DNA of 64,000 bases from Phytoactinopolyspora alkaliphila (GTDB taxonomy: Bacteria; Actinomycetota; Actinomycetes; Jiangellales; Jiangellaceae): the NCBI RefSeq assembly GCF_010550695.1, contig NZ_JAAGOB010000011.1, positions 124,001-188,000 on the forward strand, given 5' to 3'. The notes beneath the pieces are model-generated. The model was not told the DNA's origin, made no database searches, and saw only the letters and a list, made by a program, of their open reading frames with translations. The stretch's first letter is position 1. The number at the start of each line of letters is the position of its first letter. The position numbers and the translations under genes were made by a program. This document shows, piece after piece, positions 18,353-27,234 of this stretch.

Positions 18353-19198
18353 CTATCTCCTCGCGGACGCGTCGTCGGAACGGAGTGTGGCCGGGAGTCC
18401 GCCGGCCACCAGCCGGCGTGCCCACGTGTCTAGATCAGCCGTACGTGCCGGATCGTGCCAGTCGAGCGACAGCGGGGTCAGCGAGACCCGGCCGGCGCGC
18501 AACGCGGCGGCATCGGTCCCCGGGGCGAACTCGAGAGCCGGCTCCGGATCCTCGGGAAGGCCGTACAGGTGCAGCAGATCCGCATCGTCCGGCTCGGCGA
18601 CCACCCGTCCCACACCGTGCGTGCGCCGGCTCAGCCTGGTCACGTCAAGCCCGCTGTCCATCTCCACGCCGGCCGGCAGGTTCACGGTGAGCGCGAACCG
18701 TCCAGGAGGTGGGTCTTCCGCCACGGCGGCCACAAGGCGCGCTGCCACGTGAGTGCCGGGCTCGAACGTGTGTGGCCCCCGGTCGCGGAACCTGAAGTCC
18801 CCGGTGTCGGGCTGCTGGGAGAAGGCGAGTCCCGGCCGGGAGAGGAGCGCGGCCTCGACGGCCGCACCCACCGTGCCGGAGTAGAGGGCGTCGTCGCCCA
18901 CGTTGAGCCCGTGGTTGACTCCGGCCACCACCGCATCCACATCCGCGGCCCGGTCGGTCAGCAAGGCTCCCCGGACGCAGTCGACGGGGCTGCCGTCACA
19001 GGCGTACACGGGCCCGTCGGACTGGTGACGAGCGGTGAAGCGCACCGGGCGACGGGGGGTGCACCTGCGCGCCGCGCCGCTGCGGTTGCTGTCCGGGGCG
19101 ACGACCACGACGTCCATGCCGAGGGCGCACAGTTCTCGCCGCATGCTCCACAGCCCGGCCGCTTCGATGCCGTCGTCATTGGTCAGGAGGACTTTCAT
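18353..19198 (-). CDS. surE: 5'/3'-nucleotidase SurE
   Basis: 281-residue SurE-fold phosphatase, which dephosphorylates nucleoside monophosphates and some other phosphoesters. The metal site is recognisable: Asp8-Asp9 in LLTNDDG, Ser40 in APDSNRSG, and Asn in AGVNHGLNVGDDALYSGTVGAA. GSPVDCVRGAL follows the family pattern. Its ATG overlaps the TGA of the FAD oxidoreductase gene (ATGA, 19195-19198), so translation is coupled. Its place in a catabolic operon, away from pcm or other stress genes, is unusual and suggests a dedicated substrate phosphatase role (inference). Confidence 0.9.
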   Translation of the reverse strand: MKVLLTNDDGIEAAGLWSMRRELCALGMDVVVVAPDSNRSGAARRCTPRRPVRFTARHQSDGPVYACDGSPVDCVRGALLTDRAADVDAVVAGVNHGLNVGDDALYSGTVGAAVEAALLSRPGLAFSQQPDTGDFRFRDRGPHTFEPGTHVAARLVAAVAEDPPPGRFALTVNLPAGVEMDSGLDVTRLSRRTHGVGRVVAEPDDADLLHLYGLPEDPEPALEFAPGTDAAALRAGRVSLTPLSLDWHDPARTADLDTWARRLVAGGLPATLRSDDASARR

Positions 19199-20415
19199 CG
19201 GCTTTCCACCACGGTCAGCGAGGAACGGCCAGGGAGGTAGCGGCGCGCCTCCGGGATCGAGCGGGCCTCACCCAGCACGGCCCATTCCGCGGCGATCCGG
19301 CCGTAGACCAGACCGTTGGTCAGGCCGACGCCGCCACCACCACACGCGAGCACCACCGTGGGGTGGTCGGGGTGCGGCCCGATCTGGGGCAATCCGTCGG
19401 GGCTGATCGGGTAAAGCCCTGACCAGCCGCCGGCGAACCTCAGGTCGCCGGCTCCGGGCAGCCGAAGCGTCAACCGCTGAGCGACTTCGATCGCATAGTC
19501 GTCGCTGACGCCGCGGTCGAAGCGGTCCGGGTCCTCACTCGCGTGGCCGTCGAGCACGTCGTGCGTGTGCAGCCCGGCGAGCAGAAGTGCGGGGCCTTCA
19601 CCGCGAAAGTACAGGGCGTAGTCGCCGCTGCCGGGGACGTACTCGTTCACCGCGGGAACGGTGCGATCCAGCGGGCGGGGCAGCTGGACTTGCACTACCT
19701 GATGACGCTGCGGGACCAGCGGCACCGGTGCCTCCAGCATCTCTCCGACCTGCGATGCCCACGCGCCGGCGGCGTTGACGACGACGTCTGCCTCCTCGTG
19801 GGACTCGGCTCCATCGGCTGACATGGTGGTGAGGATATGGCGACCACTGCGTGCTCGGCGGTGGCCGGTCACCGTCTCCGTTCTGATTCGCGCGCCCAGA
19901 TCACGTGCGAGACCGGCAAGCACCGAGCACAGCTGATGTCCGTCGAGGTGGCCGTCGCTGGGCCCGTAGAGACCCCCCGCCAAATCTTCGACGTGCAGGC
20001 CCGGAACCACACCGGCCAGCTCCGGAGGGGTCAGCAACGCGGCATCCGGCACACCGAGCGACCGTTCTACCTCCAGTGCCCCGGCCAGCCGGGCGAGCTG
20101 TTCCTCGGTGCGCGCCAGCCGGATGTAGCCGTCCCGGCGCAGGTCGAGTCCGCGGTCTCGCTCGAGTTCACTCAGGAAGCGCTCTGCCTCGATCCGGATG
20201 GCTATGTCGAGCGGGTCGACCGCTTGCCGGTTGAAGATGCCGGCGGAAAGCCCGGACGATCCCGCCGCCGGGTGATCGCGTTCGAAGACGGTCACCTGGT
20301 GTCCGAGCTGAGCCGCCCGGACCGCCGCCGCGAGGCCCATCGCCCCGGCGCCGATGACCGCGATCCGGGGCGGAGCGGGATGATGCCGGCCAGTGTCGGC
20401 CTCGGTCCGGTGCAT
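19195..20415 (-). CDS. FAD-dependent amino-acid/amine oxidoreductase (DAO family)
   Basis: 406-residue DadA/glycine-oxidase/sarcosine-oxidase-type flavoprotein. The dinucleotide-binding motif is AVIGAGAMGLAAAVRAAQLGHQVTVFERD near residue 20. GHLDGHQLCSVLAGLARDLGARI and the C-terminal FAGGWSGLYPISPDGLPQIG are family landmarks. The enzyme would oxidise a primary or N-methyl amine, or an amino acid, to an imine and hence an aldehyde, fitting the aldehyde dehydrogenase two genes downstream. First gene of the leftward operon; its promoter overlaps the palindrome at 20463-20478. The natural substrate is not known. Confidence 0.85.
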   Translation of the reverse strand: MHRTEADTGRHHPAPPRIAVIGAGAMGLAAAVRAAQLGHQVTVFERDHPAAGSSGLSAGIFNRQAVDPLDIAIRIEAERFLSELERDRGLDLRRDGYIRLARTEEQLARLAGALEVERSLGVPDAALLTPPELAGVVPGLHVEDLAGGLYGPSDGHLDGHQLCSVLAGLARDLGARIRTETVTGHRRARSGRHILTTMSADGAESHEEADVVVNAAGAWASQVGEMLEAPVPLVPQRHQVVQVQLPRPLDRTVPAVNEYVPGSGDYALYFRGEGPALLLAGLHTHDVLDGHASEDPDRFDRGVSDDYAIEVAQRLTLRLPGAGDLRFAGGWSGLYPISPDGLPQIGPHPDHPTVVLACGGGGVGLTNGLVYGRIAAEWAVLGEARSIPEARRYLPGRSSLTVVESR

Positions 20416-20435
20416 GAGGACTCTCCCGATGGCTG

Positions 20436-20489
20436 TTGACGACGTCCACTCGCAGTGCGTAGCCTAACGCTTGTTAGGTTGGCTCGCAA
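20436..20489. promoter_or_regulatory. Divergent promoters with TetR-type operator (copy 1)
   Basis: The palindrome CCTAACGCTTGTTAGG at 20463-20478 has perfect 6-bp arms and a 4-bp centre. Rightward, TTGACG (20436-20441) and TAGCCT (20460-20465) are 18 bp apart and would drive the LLM gene. Leftward, TTGCGA (20489-20484) and TAGGCT (20466-20461) are 17 bp apart and would drive the FAD oxidoreductase operon. The palindrome covers both -10 regions, so a bound repressor would block both directions. The same arms recur at 21558-21573 and 29753-29768. Confidence 0.7.
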
Positions 20490-20535
20490 GGATTAGTCGG
20501 CGCGAGGCCGGGCCGACTCGGACGAAGGAGACGGC

Positions 20536-21492
20536 ATGAAGTACGGCATCTATGTCCCGAACTGCTGGTCCTATGGCACGGTCGGCGGACTCACCCGGCT
20601 CGCCCTCGAGGCCGAGGAGGCCGGCTGGGACGGCTTCTTCATCTGGGACCACCTCCTGATCGCCGAGGACATCCCGCTGGTGGACTCCCAGGTGGCCATG
20701 GCCTCGATCGCCGCTGCCACCTCGGCCGAGGGCCTGAAGTCGATCGGCTCGCTGGTGACCCCCCTCGCCCGGCGCCGGCCCTGGAAGGTCGCGCGAGAGA
20801 CGGCCGCGCTGCAGGAGCTCGCCGAAGGCCGTCTGGTGGTGGGCATCGGCCTGGGCCAGCCGCCGGAGTACGTGTTCTCCAATCAGGAGCTGCCCACTCC
20901 GCCCGAGCGCGGCGTGGCACTCGACGACGCGGTGGAACTGCTTGTCGGCTTCTGGAGCGGACAGCCGGTCACGTGGCGACGCCCAGCCGAACGGTGTGGC
21001 GACGGTGAGAGTGTCCCACAGGTGGACGCCCCGCCCTTCCTCCCGGCACCCGAGCCGGTGCCGCCGATCTGGGTGGCCGGCGCCGTCTACCGGGAGCCGG
21101 CGCAGAAGGAGCCGGACGTGGTGGCGATGAGCAAGGACGAATACAAACCGCAACTCGTGGACCGCACAGTCGACCAGCCGACCAGGCCATTCCGGCGCGC
21201 GGCGCGCCATCAGGGGCTGTTTCCGATCACGATGCCCTGGGACAACTCCCGGCCGATCACGCCGGCCGAGCTCCGGCTGGCGGTCGACATGGCATTCCCG
21301 GACGACGCACCCCCGGACGGGTACGACGTCATCGCGTATGGCCGGACCGCCGGCCCCGACGCCCCGACCTCCCTCGGTGACCTGGACCTTTTCCAGGAGA
21401 CTGGGGCCACCTGGTGGCTGGAATCGCCGCCGGACCTGGCCTCGCTCGAGGATGCCTCCGCCATCATCGCCGCCGGACCACCCACGCGCTGA
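20536..21492 (+). CDS. LLM-class flavin/F420-dependent oxidoreductase
   Basis: 318-residue luciferase-like TIM-barrel protein. Segments LALEAEEAGWDGFFIWDHLL, SLVTPLARRRPWKVARETAALQELAEGRLVVGIGLG and PPIWVAGAVYREP are family signatures. It likely oxidises or reduces a substrate using reduced flavin or F420 (inference). It lies alone between two palindrome-bearing promoters in the catabolic locus, divergent from the FAD oxidoreductase operon. It is a paralogue of the LLM protein at 46702-47478, sharing AGWDGFF-WDH and RRRPWK. A start ATG with GAAGGAGAC just upstream is convincing. Confidence 0.86.
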   Translation: MKYGIYVPNCWSYGTVGGLTRLALEAEEAGWDGFFIWDHLLIAEDIPLVDSQVAMASIAAATSAEGLKSIGSLVTPLARRRPWKVARETAALQELAEGRLVVGIGLGQPPEYVFSNQELPTPPERGVALDDAVELLVGFWSGQPVTWRRPAERCGDGESVPQVDAPPFLPAPEPVPPIWVAGAVYREPAQKEPDVVAMSKDEYKPQLVDRTVDQPTRPFRRAARHQGLFPITMPWDNSRPITPAELRLAVDMAFPDDAPPDGYDVIAYGRTAGPDAPTSLGDLDLFQETGATWWLESPPDLASLEDASAIIAAGPPTR

Positions 21493-21521
21493 CCGCGCGA
21501 CGGGCCGAGCTGGACCACCTC

Positions 21522-21573
21522 TTGACGGGACGCCGCGGCACCTCTAGCATTCCGAAAACTAACGATCGTTAGG
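21522..21573 (+). promoter_or_regulatory. Promoter of the ABC/Hyu operon with TetR-type operator (copy 2)
   Basis: TTGACG (21522-21527) and TAGCAT (21545-21550) are 17 bp apart, predicting transcription from about 21557. The palindrome ACTAACGATCGTTAGG (21558-21573; a perfect 14-bp inner palindrome at 21559-21572) sits immediately at and after the predicted start. This is a repressor position. It shares arms and centre with copy 3 at 29753-29768. Confidence 0.75.
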
Positions 21574-21607
21574 TAAACGTCCTCAGACGCTGAACGGGGA
21601 GAGTGCC

Positions 21608-22744
21608 GTGATGTCCAAGAGAACGCTCCGCCCTCTACGCACCGCGACGATGACAGCCGGGATCGCTCTGATCTGTCTCGCCTGCGGCACATCGCCGGAC
21701 GCGCAGACGGCCACCGGTGACACATCCGGAGAGGACGTCGCCCGCTTCCAAGCCGTGGCGGAGGCGGCGATGGAGCCGGCGACGACGTTCACCGGCCCGG
21801 CCGAGGGCCCGCCCGCCGAACCCGACAAACGCATCGTCTGGATCTCGTGCGGACTAGCCGCCGAAGGCTGCAACCTGCCGGCCGAAGGAGCCAAGGAAGC
21901 TGCCGAGGCGCTGGGCTGGGAGATCAAGATCGAGGACGGCCAGTTCAGCCCGTCGTCCTACAGCCAGGCGATCCAGGAGGCCATCGACCAAGGGGTCGAC
22001 GGGATCGTTCTCAACGCCATCTCCAGTGAAGCCGTGGCCGAGCCGGTGCGCCGGGCCCGGCAGGCCGGAATCGTGGTCGGCTCGTTCGACTCCGCGAACA
22101 CGCCGTCCGACGACGGCGTGTCGTTCGAGGTCAACGCGCAGAACGCGGCCCAGGGCGAGGCCCTGGCCAGCTACCTGATCTGGCAGTCCGGAGGCGAGGC
22201 ACGGCCGTTCCTGCTCTTCGCTCCGGAGTTCAAGGCCGTCACCGAGTGGCTCGGAGCTGCCAAGGAGACCTTCGAGAGCTGTTCGAGCTGTCAGATCGTC
22301 GACGAGCGGACCATGGTCGCCAGCGACGCGGCGACCAGCGTCCCCCAAGTTCTGATCAATGCGAAGCGCCAGAACCCGGGCATGAACGTCCTGGTCGGTC
22401 CTTACGACGCGGCGCTGCTTCAAGCCGTCCCCTCGCTCGAGGCGGCCGGTGTGACCTCGGACCTGATGATCGGGTCCTTCAACGCCATCAGTCCCACCGT
22501 GCAGTACATCCGCGACGGCCTGTCCGAGGCGACGGTCGGCCCGGCGATGCGGTGGGGCGCATGGGCGGCGATGGACAACATGAACCGGGTGTTCGCGGGC
22601 CAGGAGCCGGTGGAGCAGAACGTGCCGTTCCGGCTGATCACCTCACAGAATGTCGATTCTCTTCCGGCCGACCAGCCGTGGGACGGCGACACCGACTACC
22701 GCAGCTCCTACCAGGAGCTTTGGCTCGTCGAGGCGGACGAGTGA
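21608..22744 (+). CDS. Sugar-type ABC transporter substrate-binding lipoprotein
   Basis: 378-residue periplasmic-binding-protein type 1 (ribose-like) receptor. The signal ends in a lipobox ICLACG with Cys26, so it is lipid-anchored outside the membrane. Domain landmarks are DQGVDGIVLNAISSEAVAEPVRRARQAGIVVGSFDSA and VAGDAATS-like hinge segments. GGGGAGA precedes GTG (21608) and ATG (21611), which code for the first two residues. Its TGA overlaps the GTG of the ATPase gene. It determines which compound the importer captures, but the ligand cannot be read from sequence. Proteins of this fold bind sugars, autoinducers and purine-like compounds. Confidence 0.87.
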   Translation: MMSKRTLRPLRTATMTAGIALICLACGTSPDAQTATGDTSGEDVARFQAVAEAAMEPATTFTGPAEGPPAEPDKRIVWISCGLAAEGCNLPAEGAKEAAEALGWEIKIEDGQFSPSSYSQAIQEAIDQGVDGIVLNAISSEAVAEPVRRARQAGIVVGSFDSANTPSDDGVSFEVNAQNAAQGEALASYLIWQSGGEARPFLLFAPEFKAVTEWLGAAKETFESCSSCQIVDERTMVASDAATSVPQVLINAKRQNPGMNVLVGPYDAALLQAVPSLEAAGVTSDLMIGSFNAISPTVQYIRDGLSEATVGPAMRWGAWAAMDNMNRVFAGQEPVEQNVPFRLITSQNVDSLPADQPWDGDTDYRSSYQELWLVEADE

Positions 22745-24192
22745 GCTCCGCCCTGGCGGTCGAGAAGCTGACGAAACACTTCGGGGCCACGACCGCGCTT
22801 GACCAGGTCTCGCTCCAGGTGGCTCCGGGCCGGGTGCATGCCTTGATCGGACTCAACGGATCCGGGAAGTCGACACTGGTCAAATGCCTCTCTGGGTTCC
22901 TGGAGCCGGACAGCGGAACCGTCCTGTCCGAGGAGTCGGCGTTCGTCCACCAGGACCTCGGGCTGGCGTCGTCGCTGTCCGTCACGGAGAACTTCGTCCT
23001 CGGCCGGCCACCGGTGATGCGAGGACTGCGGATCGACCGGCGTGCCGAACGGGAGCTGGCTCGCCGGGCGCTGGCTCCCGTCGGACTCGCTGATCGGCTC
23101 GACCACCCGGTCAGCGCGCTCAGTACAGCCGAGCGCGTGGTTCTGGCGATCGCCAGGGCGCTCGACGGGACCACCACGTCCGCGTCGAGCGCTCTGGTCC
23201 TGGACGAGCCGACGTCTGCCCTGCCCGCCGACGAGATCGGTATCGTGACTCGCGCCATCCGCGAGCATGCCGGCCGCGGCATGGGCATACTCTTCATCAC
23301 GCACCGCCTGCAAGAGGTCTGCGATCTCGCCGACGACGTGAGTGTCCTGCGCGACGGCCAGCTGGTCCATTCCGGGCCGGTCGGGGATATGTCGATCGCC
23401 GACCTGGTCGCCACGATGACCGGGACGAGAACACGGGCGGCCGCCCCGCCGGCGCGAAGCGGCCCGCGCGGGGAACCCGTGCTGCATGCGACGTCGTTGT
23501 CCGGCCGGCAGATCCAGGATGTCGACCTCACCCTGCACGCAGGCGAGATCGTCGGTGTCTTCGGGATGCTCGGCAGCGGCGTGGAGGAACTCGGCGGGCT
23601 GCTGGCAGGCCGGGAACGTCCCGCGTCGGGCCGGGTCGACCTGGTCGACGGTGCCGGCCACGCTCGCCGCGCAGGAGCGATCGGCTACATCCCCAGCGAC
23701 CGCCCCAACAAGGCTGTCCTCCCGGGTCTCAGCGTCCGGGAGAACCTGTGCCTGCCCTCGCTGCGCGGCCTCGTACGGCGTGGCCGGATCGATCGGAGCC
23801 GTGAGCACGCTCTCGCCCGGCGGCTCGTCACCGACATGGGCGTCCAGCCTCGAGATCACGGCGCCGCGATCCTCGCTCTGAGCGGCGGCAACCAGCAGAA
23901 GGTGGTTCTGGGCCGATGGCTTGCCGTGGCTCCACCGGCCATCGTCGCGGAGGAGATCACCCAGGGTGTGGACGTGCCGGCGAAGGAGGACCTGCTGGCA
24001 CAGGTTCGCGCCTATGCCGCCCGCGGCGGGGCGGTCGCCCTGCTGGCGCTGGAACCCGAAGAGGTGCTCAGCACATGCGACCGCGTGGTAGTCCTCCGGC
24101 ATGGACGGCTCGTCGACGCCGCACCCCGGTCGCAGACATCCGTGAGCGAGGTGCTCGCGGCGATGCACGGAACAGGAGATGATCTGCCGTGA
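22741..24192 (+). CDS. Ribose-type ABC importer ATPase (two nucleotide-binding domains)
   Basis: 483-residue protein with tandem ABC domains, as in RbsA. The first has Walker A GLNGSGKST (37-45), a degenerate signature ALSTAERVVLAIARAL, Walker B ALVLDEPTSAL and the His loop LFITHRLQEV. The second lacks a good Walker A (GMLGSGVEELGG), as is normal for the family, but has LSGGNQQKVVLGRWLA. Its GTG start overlaps the receptor gene stop (22741-22744), and its stop overlaps the permease start. It powers the importer from the cytoplasmic face. Confidence 0.9.
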   Translation: MSSALAVEKLTKHFGATTALDQVSLQVAPGRVHALIGLNGSGKSTLVKCLSGFLEPDSGTVLSEESAFVHQDLGLASSLSVTENFVLGRPPVMRGLRIDRRAERELARRALAPVGLADRLDHPVSALSTAERVVLAIARALDGTTTSASSALVLDEPTSALPADEIGIVTRAIREHAGRGMGILFITHRLQEVCDLADDVSVLRDGQLVHSGPVGDMSIADLVATMTGTRTRAAAPPARSGPRGEPVLHATSLSGRQIQDVDLTLHAGEIVGVFGMLGSGVEELGGLLAGRERPASGRVDLVDGAGHARRAGAIGYIPSDRPNKAVLPGLSVRENLCLPSLRGLVRRGRIDRSREHALARRLVTDMGVQPRDHGAAILALSGGNQQKVVLGRWLAVAPPAIVAEEITQGVDVPAKEDLLAQVRAYAARGGAVALLALEPEEVLSTCDRVVVLRHGRLVDAAPRSQTSVSEVLAAMHGTGDDLP

Positions 24193-25148
24193 CGACCGCC
24201 CTCCCCAGGTACGCGATGCTCCTGCTCCTGGCCGCGATGGTGCTGACGTTCAGCCTGCTCCGCCCGGAGACTTTCGCCACCGTGGCCAACGTGCGGACGA
24301 TCTTCCTGGAAAGCTCGGTCTTGGCGATCCTGGCCATGGCGGCGATGGTCCCGCTCATCGCCAAGGACTTCGACCTGTCGATCGCCTCGGTACTCGGGTT
24401 CGTCTCGTTGCTGGCCGTCGGGCTGCCGACTCGCCAGGAGCTGCCGGTGCCGGTGGCCCTCGTGGCGTGCCTCGCCGTCGGCGTGGTGATCGGCCTCGTC
24501 CACGCTCTACTGATCGTCCGATGGGAACTGCCGTCCGTGGTGGTCACTCTCGGCACCGGCACCATCCTGACCGGGCTGAGCCTGTGGTACTCGGGTGGCA
24601 CGGTGATCTACGAGGGCGTTCCCGAGCAGCTCACCCGGCTGGGCAATGCGGAGGTCCTCGGCATCCGGCTTCCCGTCTTCTACATGGCGGCGGTGGCTCT
24701 CATCCTCTGGTTCGTCCTCGAGAAGAGGCCGTGGGGCCGGTATCTGTACGCCACCGGCGCCTCCGAGATCACGGCCCGGCTGGCCGGCGTCGACACGGCG
24801 AAAGCCCGCGCTGCCGCGCTGGTCGTGGCGTCGTCGCTGGCGGCGCTAGCGGGCATCGTCCTCTCCGCTCGGCTCGGCTCGGGCAGCCCGACGATCGCCA
24901 ACGACTTCTTCCTGCCCGCGTTCGCCGGAGCGTTCCTCAGCATCGCCGCGTTCAAGCTCGGCTTCTTCAACCCGCTCGGCGTCATCTGCGCCGTCTACCT
25001 GCTGGCCACAGGGGTGAATGGGCTGTCGATGCTCGGTGCCCCGGCCTGGGTGGAACACGTCTTCAACGGCCTCGCGCTGGTGGTCGCCGTGGGGCTCGCC
25101 CACGTCTCCTCCGGGACCGCCCGCACGATGCACAAAGGGAGAAACTGA
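24189..25148 (+). CDS. Ribose-type ABC importer permease
   Basis: 319-residue membrane protein of the RbsC/BPD_transp_2 family with about eight to ten hydrophobic helices. Typical segments are ILAMAAMVPLIAKDFDLSIASVLGF, VVTLGTGTILTGLSLWYSGG and ITARLAGVDTAKARAAALVVASSLAALAGIV. Only one permease gene is present, so the transporter would contain a homodimer. It is coupled to the ATPase by a GTGA overlap, and hyuA-like begins immediately after its stop. That proximity suggests that the imported compound is the HyuAB substrate or its precursor (inference). Confidence 0.9.
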   Translation: MTTALPRYAMLLLLAAMVLTFSLLRPETFATVANVRTIFLESSVLAILAMAAMVPLIAKDFDLSIASVLGFVSLLAVGLPTRQELPVPVALVACLAVGVVIGLVHALLIVRWELPSVVVTLGTGTILTGLSLWYSGGTVIYEGVPEQLTRLGNAEVLGIRLPVFYMAAVALILWFVLEKRPWGRYLYATGASEITARLAGVDTAKARAAALVVASSLAALAGIVLSARLGSGSPTIANDFFLPAFAGAFLSIAAFKLGFFNPLGVICAVYLLATGVNGLSMLGAPAWVEHVFNGLALVVAVGLAHVSSGTARTMHKGRN

Positions 25149-25149
25149 C

Positions 25150-27234
25150 ATGGGATATCGGATCGCGGTCGACACGGGCGGCACCTTCACCGACGTGGTG
25201 GTGGCCGACCCGCACGGGCACCTGTTCTTCAGCAAGGGCCTCACCACGCCGGACCGGATGTTCGACGGTGCCTTGGAAGCGCTGAAGGTAGCTGCCGAGG
25301 AGATCGGCGTGGAGGTGCCCCGGATCATCCAGGATGCCGACGTCTTCGTCTACGGGACCACCCGGGCGACCAACGCCATCATCGAAAAGACCACCGCCAC
25401 AACCGCTCTGTTCTGCACGGAGGGGTTCCCCGATGTGCTCACGCTTCGCGAAGGGGGAAAGCTCCAGCCGTTCAACTTCCGGCTCCCGTACCCCCAGCCG
25501 TACGTCCCGCGGCACCTCACCTTTGAGATCCGGGAGCGGGTGGATTCCCAGGGGAACACACTCATCGCGCTACAGGAGGACAGCGTCGCGCACGCGATCG
25601 CCGCCGCCCGCGCCGCGGGAGCCGAGGCGATCGCGGTCAGCCTGCTCTGGTCCATCGCCAACCCCGAGCATGAGCAGCGCGTCCGTCACCTGATCGAGGA
25701 GTCCTGGCCCGGCGTGCCGGTGACCTTGTCTCACCAGATCAATCCCACCATCCGGGAGTACCGGCGAACGTCGTCCACGGCGATCGACGCCTCCCTCAAG
25801 CCGCTGATGCAAGCCCACCTCACCGCCATCGAGGCGGACCTGGCCGCGGCCGGGTTCCAGGGCGACCTGGTGGTGGTCACATCGGCCGGAGGAGCCCTCA
25901 CGGTCTCCGAAGTCGTCTCGCGCCCGCTGCACACCGTCAGCTCGGGCCCGTCGATGGCTCCGGTCGCGGCCCGGGCGTACGCCGACCACGACGCCCGCAC
26001 ACAGAACATCCTCGTGTGCGACGCCGGCGGAACGAGTTTCGACGTCAGTCTCGTCCAGGACGGCCAGATCAAGCGGACGCGAGAGACCTGGCTGGGCCCG
26101 AAGTACCAGGGACACATCACCGGGCTGTCATCCGTGGAGGTCACCAGCATCGGCTCTGGTGGCGGAAGCATCGCCTGGATCGACGACGGCGGCCTGCTGA
26201 ACGTCGGCCCGGCCAGCGCAGGCTCCGTTCCGGGACCAGCCTGCTACGGCCGAGGCGGCACGGAGCCCACTGTGACGGACGCGGCCGTCGTCGTCGGATA
26301 CTTCAACCCGGACCACTTCCTCGACGGGCGGCTGGCCCTGGATGCCGACGCCGCACGCGAGGCTATCCGATCGCGCGTGGCCGAACCGCTCGGGATCGAC
26401 GAGACGGCCGCGGCCGAGGCCATCCTCGCTCTCGCCAACGAGGCGATGATCGGCGCCATCCGCGAGATCACCGTCAATCAGGGCGTCGACCCGAGAGAGT
26501 GCACTCTGGTGGCCGGCGGTGGCGCGGGCGGCCTGAACGCCGTCTATCTCGGCCGGGAGCTGGGATGTCCGCGCGTTCTGATACCGGCATCCGCGGGCGC
26601 CCTGAGCGCGTGCGGCGCACAGTTCTCCGACATCATCAACGACGTCACGGTGAGCCGTTTCGCCACCACCGCGTCGTTCGACCACGACAGTGTCAACGCG
26701 GTACTGGAGGAGATCGACGAGCGGATGGACGAGTTCGTCCGGAACCTGAACACGCGCGCCGACGTGGCCATCGACCGGGAGTACTCGGTGGAGGCTCGCT
26801 ACCCGCATCAGGTGTGGGAGCTGGACGTCCCCCTGGACCGGGGCAGGGTCGAGACCGAAGCCGAGGTGGCGGAGATCGCGGCTCGCTTCCACGATGTCCA
26901 CGAGCGGACCTTCGCGGTCAAGGAGGTGGGACAGGCCGTCGAGTGCCAGTACTGGCGCGGCCGGCTGACCGCCCGGCTGGCCAAGCCGCGTATTCACGAC
27001 CGGGAGGGGGCCGGACCGAGCCCCGTGACTCACAGGCCGGCGGTGTTCGACGGCGCGGTGGTCCCGGAGACGCCCTGCTACCAGGGACGCACGCTGCCCG
27101 CCGGACTCAGCGTGCCGGGCCCGGCCATCATCGAGGAGCCGCTCACCACCATTGTCATTCCCCCCGGCACCCGGGCTCGGGTCATGCCGTCGGGGAGCTA
27201 TCTCGTGGACACCGATTGGAGCGACGATGCCTGA
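25150..27234 (+). CDS. hyuA: Hydantoinase/oxoprolinase family protein, subunit A
   Basis: 694-residue ASKHA-fold subunit of the ATP-dependent N-methylhydantoinase/5-oxoprolinase/acetone-carboxylase family. The phosphate-binding loops are IAVDTGGTFTDVV (residues 5-17) and LVCDAGGTSFDVSLV. GSGGGSIAWIDDGGLLNVGPASAGSVPGPACYGRGG is the family core. These enzymes use ATP to activate a lactam, hydantoin or ketone. The ATG at 25150 follows GGGAGA. It overlaps hyuB by 8 bp. The precise substrate is unresolved: cyclic amide opening is the default, ketone carboxylation less likely because the third acetone-carboxylase subunit is absent. Confidence 0.88.
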   Translation: MGYRIAVDTGGTFTDVVVADPHGHLFFSKGLTTPDRMFDGALEALKVAAEEIGVEVPRIIQDADVFVYGTTRATNAIIEKTTATTALFCTEGFPDVLTLREGGKLQPFNFRLPYPQPYVPRHLTFEIRERVDSQGNTLIALQEDSVAHAIAAARAAGAEAIAVSLLWSIANPEHEQRVRHLIEESWPGVPVTLSHQINPTIREYRRTSSTAIDASLKPLMQAHLTAIEADLAAAGFQGDLVVVTSAGGALTVSEVVSRPLHTVSSGPSMAPVAARAYADHDARTQNILVCDAGGTSFDVSLVQDGQIKRTRETWLGPKYQGHITGLSSVEVTSIGSGGGSIAWIDDGGLLNVGPASAGSVPGPACYGRGGTEPTVTDAAVVVGYFNPDHFLDGRLALDADAAREAIRSRVAEPLGIDETAAAEAILALANEAMIGAIREITVNQGVDPRECTLVAGGGAGGLNAVYLGRELGCPRVLIPASAGALSACGAQFSDIINDVTVSRFATTASFDHDSVNAVLEEIDERMDEFVRNLNTRADVAIDREYSVEARYPHQVWELDVPLDRGRVETEAEVAEIAARFHDVHERTFAVKEVGQAVECQYWRGRLTARLAKPRIHDREGAGPSPVTHRPAVFDGAVVPETPCYQGRTLPAGLSVPGPAIIEEPLTTIVIPPGTRARVMPSGSYLVDTDWSDDA

